Of a DNA stretch of 64,000 bases, positions 17,133 through 25,459 are shown in pieces; position 1 is the first letter of the stretch, and every line of letters starts with the position of its first letter. The position numbers and the translations under genes were made by a program. The notes beneath the pieces are model-generated. The model saw nothing but the letters and a program-made list of their open reading frames with translations, made no database searches and was not told where the DNA came from. Source of the stretch: Paraburkholderia madseniana (lineage in GTDB: Bacteria > Pseudomonadota > Gammaproteobacteria > Burkholderiales > Burkholderiaceae); assembly GCF_009690905.1 (NCBI RefSeq), contig NZ_VOSW01000009.1:62001-126000 (forward strand), given 5' to 3'.

Positions 17133-17328
17133 TTTGCGACCCTCACTGGTTGCGACCGAATGTCCGTTCTGGCCAGGAAAGGACTCTTGTCTCGCTATGG
17201 ATGCAACATAGCCGAAGCCCGATAGCATTCAAGTGAAATCCAACTACGACCGGCGTGACGGCCGGACCTGTACCTCGACGAACTTCCGGAGTGGACGCCA
17301 GGCCGCCGGCCGTCCTCCGCGTGATCAT

Positions 17329-18114
17329 TCACGACATGACGCGCCCGCCTGCTACATCCAGGGTCACGCCGGTGATCCAGGATGAGGCCATGGACAGCAG
17401 GAAAAGAGTCGCAGCGACGACATCTTCTGGATCACCCAGCCGACCCAGCGGGAAAGCGGGGATCATCTGTCGCTCGTGTTCGTCCGTGATGGCCTGCCGG
17501 GTTCGCTCCGTGAGGACCGCCGATGGCGAAACGCAGTTGACCCGGATGCCGTGCCGGCCGACCTCATGCGCCAGATGACGTGTGAGCATGATGACCCCGG
17601 CCTTGGCGGCGCCATAGCCAGCGGGTGCGCCGGCGGCAATCCTGCCACCTGCAGACGCCATGTTGACAATGCATCCGGAACCGCGCGCAATCATTGCGGG
17701 CAAGAAGCATTTCAAAGTGAAAAATGTAGACGTCAGATTGTTGTCAATACTTGAGCGCCAGTCTTGCTCTGTGATCTGCTCAAACGGCACCGGCCGACCG
17801 GTGCCGCCGCCGGCGAATGCCACGACGAAATCAGGTGCGCCAAGTTCAGCGTCGACACGTACCCGCATCTCCTCAACCGAAGACAGTTGGGCACAGTTCG
17901 CGGGCGCAGCAATCGCTTTCCCTCCCGCGGCGCGCACGGCGTGCACGGTCGACAGAATCGCCGTTTCGTCGCGACCGTTGACGGCAACTTTCACGCCGTT
18001 CTTCGCAAGTGCCAGGCACGTTGCGGCTCCGATTCCACGTGAGCCGCCGGTGACGACGGCAACCTTTCCCTGAAGATCGGGAAACGTGGGGATGACTGAC
18101 GGTGGTGTGGCCAT
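17329..18114 (-). CDS. SDR family NAD(P)-dependent oxidoreductase
   Basis: 261-residue classical short-chain dehydrogenase. The cofactor motif is VTGGSRGIG (TGxxxGxG) near residue 22, the NNAG-equivalent is VAFAGGG, and the catalytic set is Ser in NMASAGG, Tyr-x3-Lys in YGAAKAG. The C-terminus WITGVTLDVAGGRVMS matches the family. AGGAGG precedes the start. The gene is divergent from a LysR regulator across a 93-base intergenic region, the usual arrangement for a LysR target. Substrate unknown. Confidence 0.93.
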   Translation of the reverse strand: MATPPSVIPTFPDLQGKVAVVTGGSRGIGAATCLALAKNGVKVAVNGRDETAILSTVHAVRAAGGKAIAAPANCAQLSSVEEMRVRVDAELGAPDFVVAFAGGGTGRPVPFEQITEQDWRSSIDNNLTSTFFTLKCFLPAMIARGSGCIVNMASAGGRIAAGAPAGYGAAKAGVIMLTRHLAHEVGRHGIRVNCVSPSAVLTERTRQAITDEHERQMIPAFPLGRLGDPEDVVAATLFLLSMASSWITGVTLDVAGGRVMS

Positions 18115-18194
18115 GGTGGCATGCCTCCTGGTAGCGTTGATCGGACTCTAAAGCGGATGTAGACTAAAAACAAATCATGTGTTTTCGGTCTATA

Positions 18195-18210
18195 CATAAA
18201 TATTTTTATG
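18195..18210. promoter_or_regulatory. A/T palindrome overlapping the lysR start codon
   Basis: CATAAA-TATT-TTTATG is a perfect 6-bp inverted repeat whose last three bases are the lysR ATG. A TATACA -10-like hexamer (18191-18196) overlaps it. No Shine-Dalgarno precedes the ATG. It could be an autoregulatory site on a nearly leaderless transcript. Confidence 0.4.
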
Positions 18211-19077
18211 TCTCAACTGCTTTACCTTCGAAGCTTTCTCAGCGTCTACCGGCACAACTCGATTTCGAAAGCTGCCGACGCACTCCATCTGACTCAACCC
18301 GCTGTGTCGCGACACATCAAGGTTCTGGAAAATCATCTGCAGTGCAAGCTGTTCGAGCGCCTGCCGCGCGGCCTGGCGTCGACACCGGCCGCCACCGAAC
18401 TGGAGCGCCAGGTGGGACCCCACCTGGACGCGTTGCAAAGAGTCGTAGATTCAGCAGGCAGTAAAAATGCATCGCTGGAGGGCATCATCCATGCAGGATC
18501 AACCAGCGGCTTCGCAAAGCTGATCTTCTCTGGCCTCGCGACCCTGCCGCAGTATGGAATCCGTCTCGACTTGCGCTCGGCACCGCCCCCTGTCCTGATG
18601 AAGGCTCTGGTCGACGGGGAACTGGATCTTGCCGTGACACCGGCGCGAATTCCTCACAAGGCAGTCGAATACGATCTCCTGTACGAAGGCTCCTTAATAC
18701 TGGTTTGTGCGCCACGCTGGCGCGAGCGATTGCTCCGGACAGGTGCGCCAGGTGGGGTGCCGCTCATCGAAGTCCAAGGTCCGCTACCTGCGCTGACCAA
18801 CTACTGGCGCGTGGCATTCGGGCGGAATCCGGACCTCCCCTCGGTCACCGTCCCGGACTATCAGGCAGCGCTCGACGCTGCCGCTGCAGGAACCGGACTG
18901 TCAGTCGTTCCCGAGTGCTTGTGCAGCGACATGCTGCAAACGGGTCAGTTGATCGGTCGAAATGCCAGAACCAAGGCTCGAATATCCCTCTACATAGCTC
19001 GCGGCAAAGGGAGCGCCGGAGTCGACCGGGTCGATGTGAGTCGTCAACTTCTTCTCGATGCAGCACGGAACTGGTAG
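18208..19077 (+). CDS. LysR family transcriptional regulator
   Basis: 289 residues. The N-terminal winged helix-turn-helix has the typical sequence LRSFLSVYRHNSISKAADALHLTQPAVSRHIKVLE within residues 7-41, followed by a periplasmic-binding-protein-like effector domain. It is divergent from the SDR gene, which it probably controls. The start codon lacks a Shine-Dalgarno, but an earlier start is excluded by the family alignment, since the HTH begins a few residues in. Effector unknown. Confidence 0.92.
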   Translation: MSQLLYLRSFLSVYRHNSISKAADALHLTQPAVSRHIKVLENHLQCKLFERLPRGLASTPAATELERQVGPHLDALQRVVDSAGSKNASLEGIIHAGSTSGFAKLIFSGLATLPQYGIRLDLRSAPPPVLMKALVDGELDLAVTPARIPHKAVEYDLLYEGSLILVCAPRWRERLLRTGAPGGVPLIEVQGPLPALTNYWRVAFGRNPDLPSVTVPDYQAALDAAAAGTGLSVVPECLCSDMLQTGQLIGRNARTKARISLYIARGKGSAGVDRVDVSRQLLLDAARNW

Positions 19078-19323
19078 CTCAGTAGTTGCACGGTCAATTT
19101 TTATCGTTGGACTTATGCAATTACCGTTTCAACTGAGGCGTTCGTCCCGTGCGACGAAGGTCCTATCGTTGCAAAGTCGGACGACCACAGGCTGTCATCT
19201 GCCGCGGACTCCGGTCGCATAGATTCCGCGGATACGATCAGGTGGTCCGGTCGGTGCGAAAGGCAGACGGAGATTTGGCTTCAGCCGTTCTGTATTCAGC
19301 GGACGTGGGAAATGAAGGTGGCT
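19078..19323. other. Non-coding stretch with one copy of an imperfect repeat
   Basis: No gene is visible. Bases 19212-19250 (GCATAGATTCCGCGGATACG and onward) resemble 16562-16602 over about 38 positions, in the same orientation, so the VOC-SDR-LysR block is bracketed by these copies. Confidence 0.4.
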
Positions 19324-19325
19324 AA

Positions 19326-19363
19326 AAAAATCCCCGCCAGGCAATTGCCGGGCGGGGATTTTT
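19326..19363 (-). terminator. Terminator downstream of tRNA-Arg
   Basis: Perfect 13-bp stem AAAAATCCCCGCC / GGCGGGGATTTTT with a 12-base loop that itself contains GGCAATTGCC. On the minus strand it follows the tRNA by 22 bases and ends in a run of T. It could also work on the plus strand. Confidence 0.88.
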
Positions 19364-19385
19364 GAGGTGTCTGGATGTTGCTGAT

Positions 19386-19460
19386 TGGTCCCCCCGACAG
19401 GAATCGAACCTGTATCTAGCGCTTAGGAGGCACTTGTTCTATCCATTGAACTACGGGGAG
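19386..19460 (-). tRNA. tRNA-Arg (anticodon CCU)
   Basis: The minus strand folds as a complete 75-base tRNA with encoded CCA: acceptor CTCCCCG/CGGGGGG with discriminator A, D stem GTTC/GAAC, anticodon stem AGTGC/GCGCT with loop CTCCTAA giving anticodon CCT, and T arm ACAGG-TTCGATT-CCTGT. It decodes AGG. The rare-codon tRNA-Arg(CCU) gene is a known integration site for islands, and an integrase relic lies 206 bases from its 5' end. Confidence 0.95.
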
Positions 19461-19665
19461 ATAGATGTTTTCAATGGGACGACTGGCGCCTTGCTCCTGT
19501 TGGCTTCAGCCGTATCCCGTGGGCGTTTCCGGCATTTCTGCTTCTTCCTAAATGAAGCGCCGTGACAGCCTGTGAACCCCAGTTTATAGCAGCCTCTGCT
19601 ACAAATTGACCCTGTAGCGCTGAAAAGAGATCTGGCACTGCTACAGTTTCCGAGCGGGGTAAAAC

Positions 19666-20110
19666 ATGGCTTCAATCCTGCCAGTCGGCAGTCGCTGGCG
19701 TGCCCAGGTGCGCAAGCGAGGGCAGAGTATAGCAAAAACGTTCAAAACGAAAGGTGCCGCCGAAGCCCGGGCGCGGGAGAAAGAAGTAGAGATCGAGAAC
19801 GGCCAGAATGCGGTCGACGCCGCCACCGTCAAGGTCGGCGAGCTCGTCAGGAAATACCGCACAGCCCGCGCATCACCTCGCGCTGATGCGCGATCGCAAG
19901 CATCCCCGGCAGAAGATCGGCAACAACGAGTGGATTCCGCTGATCGGCGACGCGTTCGAAGTCATCATGCGGCAACCGCGTTACCCGGTGCCGCCGGAAT
20001 ACACCGAAAAGCGCAAGGCAGATCCGAAGGCGCCGCCGCACAGGAACGACTACATTTTCCGGTTCGACAAGGGCACCGCGAGCAAGTACTTCAAGCAGGC
20101 CTGTGATGCC
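19666..20110 (+). pseudogene. Phage-type tyrosine integrase, internally deleted and frameshifted
   Basis: The first 66 codons (MASILPVGSRWRAQVRKRGQ, then FKTKGAAEARAREKEVE) are a typical N-terminal arm of a phage or island integrase. At about 19865 the reading frame changes and continues with RDRKHPRQKIGNNEWIPLIGDAFEV, part of the catalytic core after the first active-site Arg. The DNA for the core-binding domain and first catalytic Arg is missing, and the His/Tyr end of the enzyme is also lost. The gene cannot make a recombinase. Its position beside tRNA-Arg marks an old integration. Confidence 0.8.
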
Positions 20111-20436
20111 AAGGGCTCTGAAGACGCTCAAGCGCCTGATCGCCACCGTGCGTGCGAATCTCGTCAATAGCGAGCGTCGACGAGACAATCTTGTCTCGGA
20201 CCAGCTTGTGAAGTGCCGCTGTCGTCCACACGGAGACCGTTGAGGCGAAGGTGCAGGTGCCTGTGCCGTGCATCGATTCCGTTCCGCCGACGCCTGTGTT
20301 CCTGTCCGATGCGGAATTGCTGGCCGCGCCAAACGGTTTGGCCGTCGACCGGCTCTGGCGGGATCATCTGCAGCGCAAGCAATGGGAGGGTCAGCTTGAG
20401 GCGCTGGTGGTCGCGTGCGTGGGTTTGAAGAAGTGA
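20111..20436 (+). pseudogene. Phage-derived debris, possibly a lysis (spanin-like) gene remnant
   Basis: One frame reads a basic helical stretch (LKRLIATVRANLVNSERRRD); a second, from 20212, reads VEAKVQVPVPCIDSVPPTPV followed by an acidic/Leu helix ending QLEALVVACVGLKK. A Pro/Cys-rich start followed by a helix is reminiscent of phage outer-membrane spanins, and the overlapping frames fit a lysis cassette. No start with a ribosome site is evident. The identification is tentative. Confidence 0.3.
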
Positions 20437-20905
20437 AAAAGAAGCCCGCCAGCGGACCAGCCGGCAGGCTGAAAGACTTTTTAAGGGAATGTGAGTTCGC
20501 CACAAACTCGCCCTCAAATAGTCCGAGGTGACGTGAATATAGGGCTATAGAAAGTCTGCAGGAAACAGGTTGCGGCGCAGGACAAAGTATTGGCGGAATG
20601 GATCAACAAAAAAATGGCCCATCAGAAACCGATAGGCCGAAACGTCCGTGGATCAGTCCGTGTGCGTGCAATCTACTCCCGCTGCCCGCGTCGGCGCCGC
20701 GCATCGGCCTTGAACTTGACCGCGTCCGGGTTGCGGGCGTTTCTAACCGAAGATAGGTACGCCGGAGGCGCTTTGAAGTTGCAGACCGGTTACGCAGCAG
20801 TCATCTCGGCGTTGGTGATTGCGGTGCCTACTCCGCTCGGTACCTCGCGCGGTACCTCTATTGGGTAAATTCAAGCCGCGCGCCCGGCCCGAATTTGGCC
20901 GTACA
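20437..20905. other. Intergenic remnant of the decayed island
   Basis: Contains a mismatched hairpin (AGCCCGCC...GGCAGGCT, about 20448-20471) followed by ACTTTTT, which may be a terminator. The rest (20480-20905) shows no frame with protein-like composition and a ribosome site. Confidence 0.4.
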
Positions 20906-21469
20906 TCAGGCTGGCCTGCGAGCAATCATGTCCGCCACCTCGTCACACCACGCGATATAGGCCTGTTCCGCCAGCACCCCGCGGCGCGCCACCAGCAGCG
21001 GTCCAAGCTGACGCTCGGTCAGCATGGCCTGTCTTGCGAGAAAGAATTCAAGTTGGACCTGGTGGTCCGCACGCACCTCGCGGATTTGCTGCAACGCTGT
21101 ATCGCGCGGCAGCAAATCGAAGCACAACACCCGCAGTATCTGTTCGTCCTTGATGGCGGGGCGCGGCGAACCGTTAGCCACCCACGCCCTCAGCTTATCG
21201 AGCCCAGCAGCGGTCATGCTGTAGATCGAGCGGTCCGGCCCGCGCGTTCCCGGCAGGCGCTCCGACTGGATGAGTTCATCCTTTTCCAGTTCGCGCAAAG
21301 CGGGGTAAACCGAGCTGTGCTCAACCGACCAGCAATGCTGGCCCACCATCTGCAGCCATTTGGTCAGTTCATAGCCGGAACGCGGCTCGTTATAGATACC
21401 GGCAAGAAGAACGTATTTCAGCGGCTTTTCCTTGCCTGCCGCGGTTTCCTTCAGATCACTCACTCGCAT
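20906..21469 (-). CDS. PadR family transcriptional repressor
   Basis: 187 residues. The N-terminal winged helix is classic PadR: LKYVLLAGIYNEPRSGYELTKWL, then VEHSSVYPALRELEKDELIQ and the wing DRSIYSMTAAG. The C-terminal half is the helical dimerisation/effector domain. Start 21469 follows CCAGGAGC. The gene is divergent from an NmrA-type reductase, YciI and MATE cassette, and the 111-base intergenic region holds two ATGT-N8-ACAT operators, so it very probably represses both itself and that cassette until a small molecule binds. Confidence 0.94.
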   Translation of the reverse strand: MRVSDLKETAAGKEKPLKYVLLAGIYNEPRSGYELTKWLQMVGQHCWSVEHSSVYPALRELEKDELIQSERLPGTRGPDRSIYSMTAAGLDKLRAWVANGSPRPAIKDEQILRVLCFDLLPRDTALQQIREVRADHQVQLEFFLARQAMLTERQLGPLLVARRGVLAEQAYIAWCDEVADMIARRPA

Positions 21470-21506
21470 TGCTCCTGGATTGCGCCAACGCGCACACGGA
21501 ATGACT

Positions 21507-21522
21507 ATGTTTTTTTTGACAT
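21507..21522. promoter_or_regulatory. PadR operator 1 (ATGT-N8-ACAT)
   Basis: ATGT and ACAT are separated by eight bases inside the longer inverted repeat ACTATGT...ACATAGT (21504-21525). This matches the established PadR consensus. Confidence 0.8.
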
Positions 21523-21542
21523 AGTAAAAACGACGTGTCACT

Positions 21543-21558
21543 ATGTATTTTCCTACAT
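21543..21558. promoter_or_regulatory. PadR operator 2 (ATGT-N8-ACAT)
   Basis: A second copy, with inverted repeat TATGTA-TTTTCC-TACATA (21542-21559), lies 36 bases from the first centre-to-centre and 23 bases before the reductase start. Confidence 0.8.
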
Positions 21559-21580
21559 ACTCGATGTTATCAGGAAGGCC

Positions 21581-22486
21581 ATGTCCCAAGAAACTATTCT
21601 CGTCACCGGCGCCGCTGGCAGCGTCGGTTCGACCGCGCGCGCGGCCATCGCCAACCTGCTGGAACAAGGCCATCGCGTACGCGCCATGGTGCGCAAGCTG
21701 GACGCGCGCGCCGACAGCCTGCGTGATATGGGCGCCGAAGTCGTGGTCGCCGACATGCTCGACATCGTCGCCGTGCGCGCAGCCATGCAAGGCTGCTCAG
21801 TGGTGTATTTCACGATGTCGGTTTCGCCCGAATACCTGGAAGCAGCCGCCACCGTCGCGGTCACAGCCAAAAGCCTGGGTGTGAAGGCCTTCGTCAATCT
21901 GTCGCAGATGACGCTGTCGCAGATGAGCGAGACAGAGACCACCGGCAGCCCGCAACAGAAGCAGCACTGGCTCGCAGAGCAGATGCTGCGTTGGTCCGGC
22001 CTGCCGGTGGTCTACCTGCGCCCAACTGCTTTCTTCGAAGGCTTGTTCCTGCCGGCGGCCAAGGGCATCCGCGACGACAACGCCGTCCGCCTGCCGTTCG
22101 CTGATGGCAGGACCTCGCCGATCGCCGCCGCCGACGTGGGGGCTGCCGCCGCTGCTGTGCTGGCCAACCCACAGCCGCATATCGGCAAGGTCTACGAATT
22201 GACCGGCCCCCAGTCGCTGACGATGACTGAGCTCGCACAGGAATTCAGCAGCGCTCTGGGCCGCACAATCCAATACGTCAATGTGCCGCCGCAGATCTGG
22301 GAAGCGAAGCTGCGGGAGCTCCAACAGCCGGCGCATCTGGTCGCACACCTGGTCATCATGGCCCAGCTGCATCGCAACAACCGCTACGACCGCATGACCG
22401 ACAACTTCCAGCAGTTGGTCGGCCGCGCGCCGATTTCCGCCGCCGAATTCGCTCGCCGCCACGCGGCCGCGTTCACCGCCGACTGA
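21581..22486 (+). CDS. NmrA-type NAD(P)-binding atypical SDR
   Basis: 301-residue Rossmann protein with N-terminal VTGAAGSVGSTARAAI (GxxGxxG) and a basic MVRK after strand 2, indicating NADP(H) preference. The catalytic Tyr/Lys of classical SDRs is not obvious, as in NmrA/quinone-reductase-2-like proteins, which act as redox sensors or reductases. Start 21581 follows AGGAAGG. It is the first gene of a three-gene run (25 bases to the YciI gene) behind PadR operators. Confidence 0.88.
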   Translation: MSQETILVTGAAGSVGSTARAAIANLLEQGHRVRAMVRKLDARADSLRDMGAEVVVADMLDIVAVRAAMQGCSVVYFTMSVSPEYLEAAATVAVTAKSLGVKAFVNLSQMTLSQMSETETTGSPQQKQHWLAEQMLRWSGLPVVYLRPTAFFEGLFLPAAKGIRDDNAVRLPFADGRTSPIAAADVGAAAAAVLANPQPHIGKVYELTGPQSLTMTELAQEFSSALGRTIQYVNVPPQIWEAKLRELQQPAHLVAHLVIMAQLHRNNRYDRMTDNFQQLVGRAPISAAEFARRHAAAFTAD

Positions 22487-22511
22487 TCCTCCTTTCTAAC
22501 GGGAAACAACG

Positions 22512-22868
22512 ATGGAATTCGTTCTCGCTTTTCAACAGCCGCCAAACGTCTATGAAACCTACGCCGATCTGCTCAAAGCCCAGCAAGTCTCGCTCGCGTG
22601 GAAACAGTACATGGGCGCCCTCGCGGCCGCCGGCGTCATGCGGGCCGGCACGCAACTCGATCCGCGTAACGCCAGCACGGTGCGGATGCGGGACGGCCAG
22701 CGCCAGGTCCAGGATGGCCCATCCCCGGACGCGCACGCACTGTTTGGCGGCTTTGTGGTGATCAATGTCGAGACGCTGGCAGAGGCTTTGAATTGGGCCG
22801 AACTTAGCCCCAGTTCATCGGCCGGATTCACGGAAGTGATCCCGGTCCTGCCGATCACCCGCGCCTAG
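22512..22868 (+). CDS. YciI/DGPF-like small protein
   Basis: 118-residue ferredoxin-like-fold protein related to the YCII/DGPF family. The hallmark DGPF is present as DGPSPDAHALFGGF, so the Phe is replaced by Ser, and the usual start around FVLAFQQPP and the ending with ET-AEAL-WA are recognisable. Such proteins often sit beside sigma factors or stress genes; function unresolved. It lies between the reductase and the MATE transporter with only 18-25 bases on each side, so it belongs to the PadR-controlled operon. Confidence 0.78.
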   Translation: MEFVLAFQQPPNVYETYADLLKAQQVSLAWKQYMGALAAAGVMRAGTQLDPRNASTVRMRDGQRQVQDGPSPDAHALFGGFVVINVETLAEALNWAELSPSSSAGFTEVIPVLPITRA

Positions 22869-22886
22869 GTGCCGATAAATAAGATC

Positions 22887-24269
22887 ATGCCCGCTACTCT
22901 TGCCAATCAGGCTGAGAAGATTTCTTCTCAGCCTGCCAACCTGCCGGCCAACGAACTGCTCCATGGTCCGCTGTTGTCAAACTTGATCCGCCTTGCCTTG
23001 CCGACAGTCGCCGTGCTGTTCATGACGACCTTGCTAGGTGTTGCCGAGACCTATTTTGTCAGCTCACTGGGCCTTAAAGCGATCGCCGCAACATCGCTGG
23101 TGGTTCCCGTCATGATAATGATGACCACGGTAGCGAGTGCCGGCATCGGCGGCGGCGTGTCGTCGGCTATTGCCCGAGCCACCGGCGCCCGCCGCCAGGA
23201 CGAGGCGGAAAGCCTGGCCTGGCATGCGGTGGTCATCGCCGTCGTAGCAGGCGGAATGTTCGCCCTTGTGCTGCTGCTGGCCGGCCCGGTGCTGTACCGC
23301 AGTCTTGGCGGCAGCGGGCCATCGTTGAACCAGGCCGTGCTCTACTCGAACATCCTGTTCGGAGGCGCGATCCCGTTCTGGATATTGTTGCTGCTGCAGG
23401 CATCGCTGCGCGGCGCCGGCAACGTCAAGGTGCCGGCGATGATCATACTGGGCGGCGCGGTCGCCGGCCTGATACTGTCACCGATGCTGATCAACGGCTG
23501 GCTGGGTGCGCCGCGCATGGGTGTGGCAGGCGCCGGCGTCGCCCAGGTCCTGTGCAATATTGCCGCGCTGGGCGTGGTGGTCGTCTACATGCGTTCGCCC
23601 TCGTCGACGTTGCGCCTGCGCCGCTATCGACTGCAGCGCAAGCATTTCAGTGCGATTCTCGGCGTCGGCTTGCTATCGGCGATCAATGCCGTCATGTCGG
23701 CCATGTCAGTCACCGCGCTGACCGCTGCGGCCGGTGCCGTGAGCGTTGCCGCCATCGCCGGTTACGGCATTGCATCCCGCCTCGACATGCTGCTGATACC
23801 GGTGATGTTCGGATTCGGCACTGCCGCGATCACGCTGGTGGGCACGAACCTGGGCGCAGGCAACGTGGCGCGTGCGCGACGCGCGGCGATCGTGAACGTA
23901 CTGTTCGTTGCCAGCGTGGTTGGCCTGGTCGGACTCGTTGTCTCGCTCTTTCCGCTGCCCTGGATGGGCCTCTTTACCAGCGATAGCGCCGCTATGGCGG
24001 TCGGCGCACGGTATCTGCATGTGGTCGCGCCTTTCTATGCGGTGATCGGCGTGATTTTCGAACTCTACTTCGCAGGTCAGGGGGCACGCCGCATTTTCTG
24101 GCCGATGACCGCAAGCGTGGTGCGTTTCGTATTTGCGCTGGCCGCGATGGTGCTGGTCCTGCAGGGTTACGCGAGCCTGCACACAGCTTTCGCGATAGTG
24201 GCAGTCAGCATCGTCGCGGCGGCGACCATTAGCCTGCTTGGATTCCTGCGGACCCGCTGGGATCGTTAG
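22887..24269 (+). CDS. MATE family multidrug efflux transporter
   Basis: About 460 residues with 12 hydrophobic segments in two homologous halves, as in NorM/DinF-type cation-coupled drug/Na+ antiporters. The first helix region (IRLALPTVAVLFMTTLLGVAETYF) and the start of the second half (FSAILGVGLLSAINAVMSAM) align with the family. I chose ATG 22887; a GTG directly after the preceding stop (22869) would add six residues, and neither has a good ribosome site, suggesting coupling to the YciI gene. It is the last gene of the PadR operon and the likely effector of resistance. Confidence 0.92.
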   Translation: MPATLANQAEKISSQPANLPANELLHGPLLSNLIRLALPTVAVLFMTTLLGVAETYFVSSLGLKAIAATSLVVPVMIMMTTVASAGIGGGVSSAIARATGARRQDEAESLAWHAVVIAVVAGGMFALVLLLAGPVLYRSLGGSGPSLNQAVLYSNILFGGAIPFWILLLLQASLRGAGNVKVPAMIILGGAVAGLILSPMLINGWLGAPRMGVAGAGVAQVLCNIAALGVVVVYMRSPSSTLRLRRYRLQRKHFSAILGVGLLSAINAVMSAMSVTALTAAAGAVSVAAIAGYGIASRLDMLLIPVMFGFGTAAITLVGTNLGAGNVARARRAAIVNVLFVASVVGLVGLVVSLFPLPWMGLFTSDSAAMAVGARYLHVVAPFYAVIGVIFELYFAGQGARRIFWPMTASVVRFVFALAAMVLVLQGYASLHTAFAIVAVSIVAAATISLLGFLRTRWDR

Positions 24270-24390
24270 GCATCAGTTGGAGTCTGCGACGCCTCAACTC
24301 TCACGCGCGTGGCTTCTACAAATATACCCGGTAGGTAAGCCGAACACATCGGCTTGCTGTCTGCTTATTCAAACGAAGAAACTCATCACG

Positions 24391-24860
24391 TCGACGATCC
24401 ACTTCTGCTACAAGACCGTTTTGAAGCCCGAGCAGTTTGTCGCCGGCCTCACGGACTTCGGACCTGATCGCTCGAAGCTCTTTGGCAATAGCGCCGATGA
24501 ATACCCCAAGGTTCATCGGCGTGACCCCTTTGAGGCCGACGTCACAGAGGGCTCGGGCGGTATCTGGGAACGCCTGCACTACGACTGGTCCGACCCCGAC
24601 TGTGTCGTAATGAAGACAACCGACTCCAACGTGTGGGGAGGTCGGGCCATACCTACACATTTACGCGTCTGCCCTACGGGACGACTGCGCTGGACGCGGT
24701 CGTTGTTCGCGAAGGCAAGAACATCAAGGGACGGGTGCTCAGGTTCGTGCTCGGAACCATCGTCAGACACGTTCTGGAAAAAGTCTTTGCAGACAGTATC
24801 AAGGCCATTGAAGCCCGGCACGGTGCGGCAAGAAAAGAATGCGCGTCTTGTGCCAGCTAA
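24391..24860 (+). pseudogene. SRPBCC (START-like) family protein, frameshifted
   Basis: The first frame reads TVLKPEQFVAGLTDFGPDRS, KLFGNSADEYPKV, then GSGGIWERLHYDWSDP and TTDSNVWGG. At about 24645 the frame shifts and continues SGHTYTFTRLPYGTT, VVREGKNIKGRVLRFVLGT and VLEKVFADSIKAIEARHG. Together these rebuild an almost complete polyketide-cyclase/SRPBCC protein. No good start is present, so it is a relic. It lies in the decayed zone after the MATE gene. Confidence 0.7.
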
Positions 24861-25202
24861 TCCTCACGTGCAGGCGGCGACCTGGACAATCCGTCGCACA
24901 GCCCAAGTGTTTGCGGGAAGCCGACGATGTTGCGGTCGCGACCCAGGCGGCACCGATCGTTAGCGGAGATCGCGCAACCCTCACCTTCTGAAGTCCGACG
25001 ACTGCTTGCAGAGTGGAGCAGACCTCTGAACGTCCGGCGGGCGGTACGGGCGAATGGCGACGTGTGGCCGATTGTCGTCGGATGAACGCGCGAGCAGGGA
25101 CTGCGCGATAGTCAGCGCAATGGGCTAGGAGGGGAAGTTTCGCGTGCCACAGATTTTGCTACAGCAATGGTAGCAATCCCTATCTGACGGGCGTTGCGCC
25201 TG
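24861..25202. other. Degenerate intergenic DNA
   Basis: No frame with protein-like composition, ribosome site or terminator is evident. It lies between two relics and probably consists of further decayed island sequence. Confidence 0.4.
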
Positions 25203-25334
25203 TCATTCCACCCCTGAACTACGGGCAGAGGGCCCAACCAAAATAATCGCTGCAATCCCGCCGACGAACAATCCGGGCAGGGACCAGGCGAGTCCAAATT
25301 CGCCAGCGAGCGCGGAGGATATCAAACACGCCTA
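25203..25334 (-). pseudogene. C-terminal scrap of a membrane protein
   Basis: A 43-codon frame reads LISSALAGEFGLAWSLPGLF and then VGGIAAIILVGPSARSSGVE before a stop, with a stop also directly upstream. The hydrophobic pattern looks like the last helix of a transporter (MFS-like). It is too short for certainty, but it explains the tRNA-like appearance of 25200-25235. Confidence 0.3.
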
Positions 25335-25373
25335 TCCACGAGGAGGGCTGCAAAGCCCGTCCCACAAAGCAAA

Positions 25374-25402
25374 CGGCCCAGCGGGCATCACCCACTGGGC
25401 CG
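25374..25402 (-). terminator. Terminator downstream of the rubredoxin gene
   Basis: Stem CGGCCCAG / CTGGGCCG, extended by partly paired GGG/CCC, is followed on the minus strand by TTTGCTTTG. Confidence 0.65.
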
Positions 25403-25459
25403 CGCGAACCGCCCGGCGCACTACATCAAGCAGCGCGCCCCCGGCTCAATCGAGCTCGC

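Noticed and set aside
25180..25235. tRNA-like block on the minus strand (CTGCCCGTAGTTCA, 13 of 14 bases like tRNA-Arg), a possible att duplicate for the island
   Set aside because: The same bases read as the last codons of a hydrophobic protein scrap (...GPSARSSGVE, stop), and no T arm or acceptor 3' strand follows. Coincidence is more likely.
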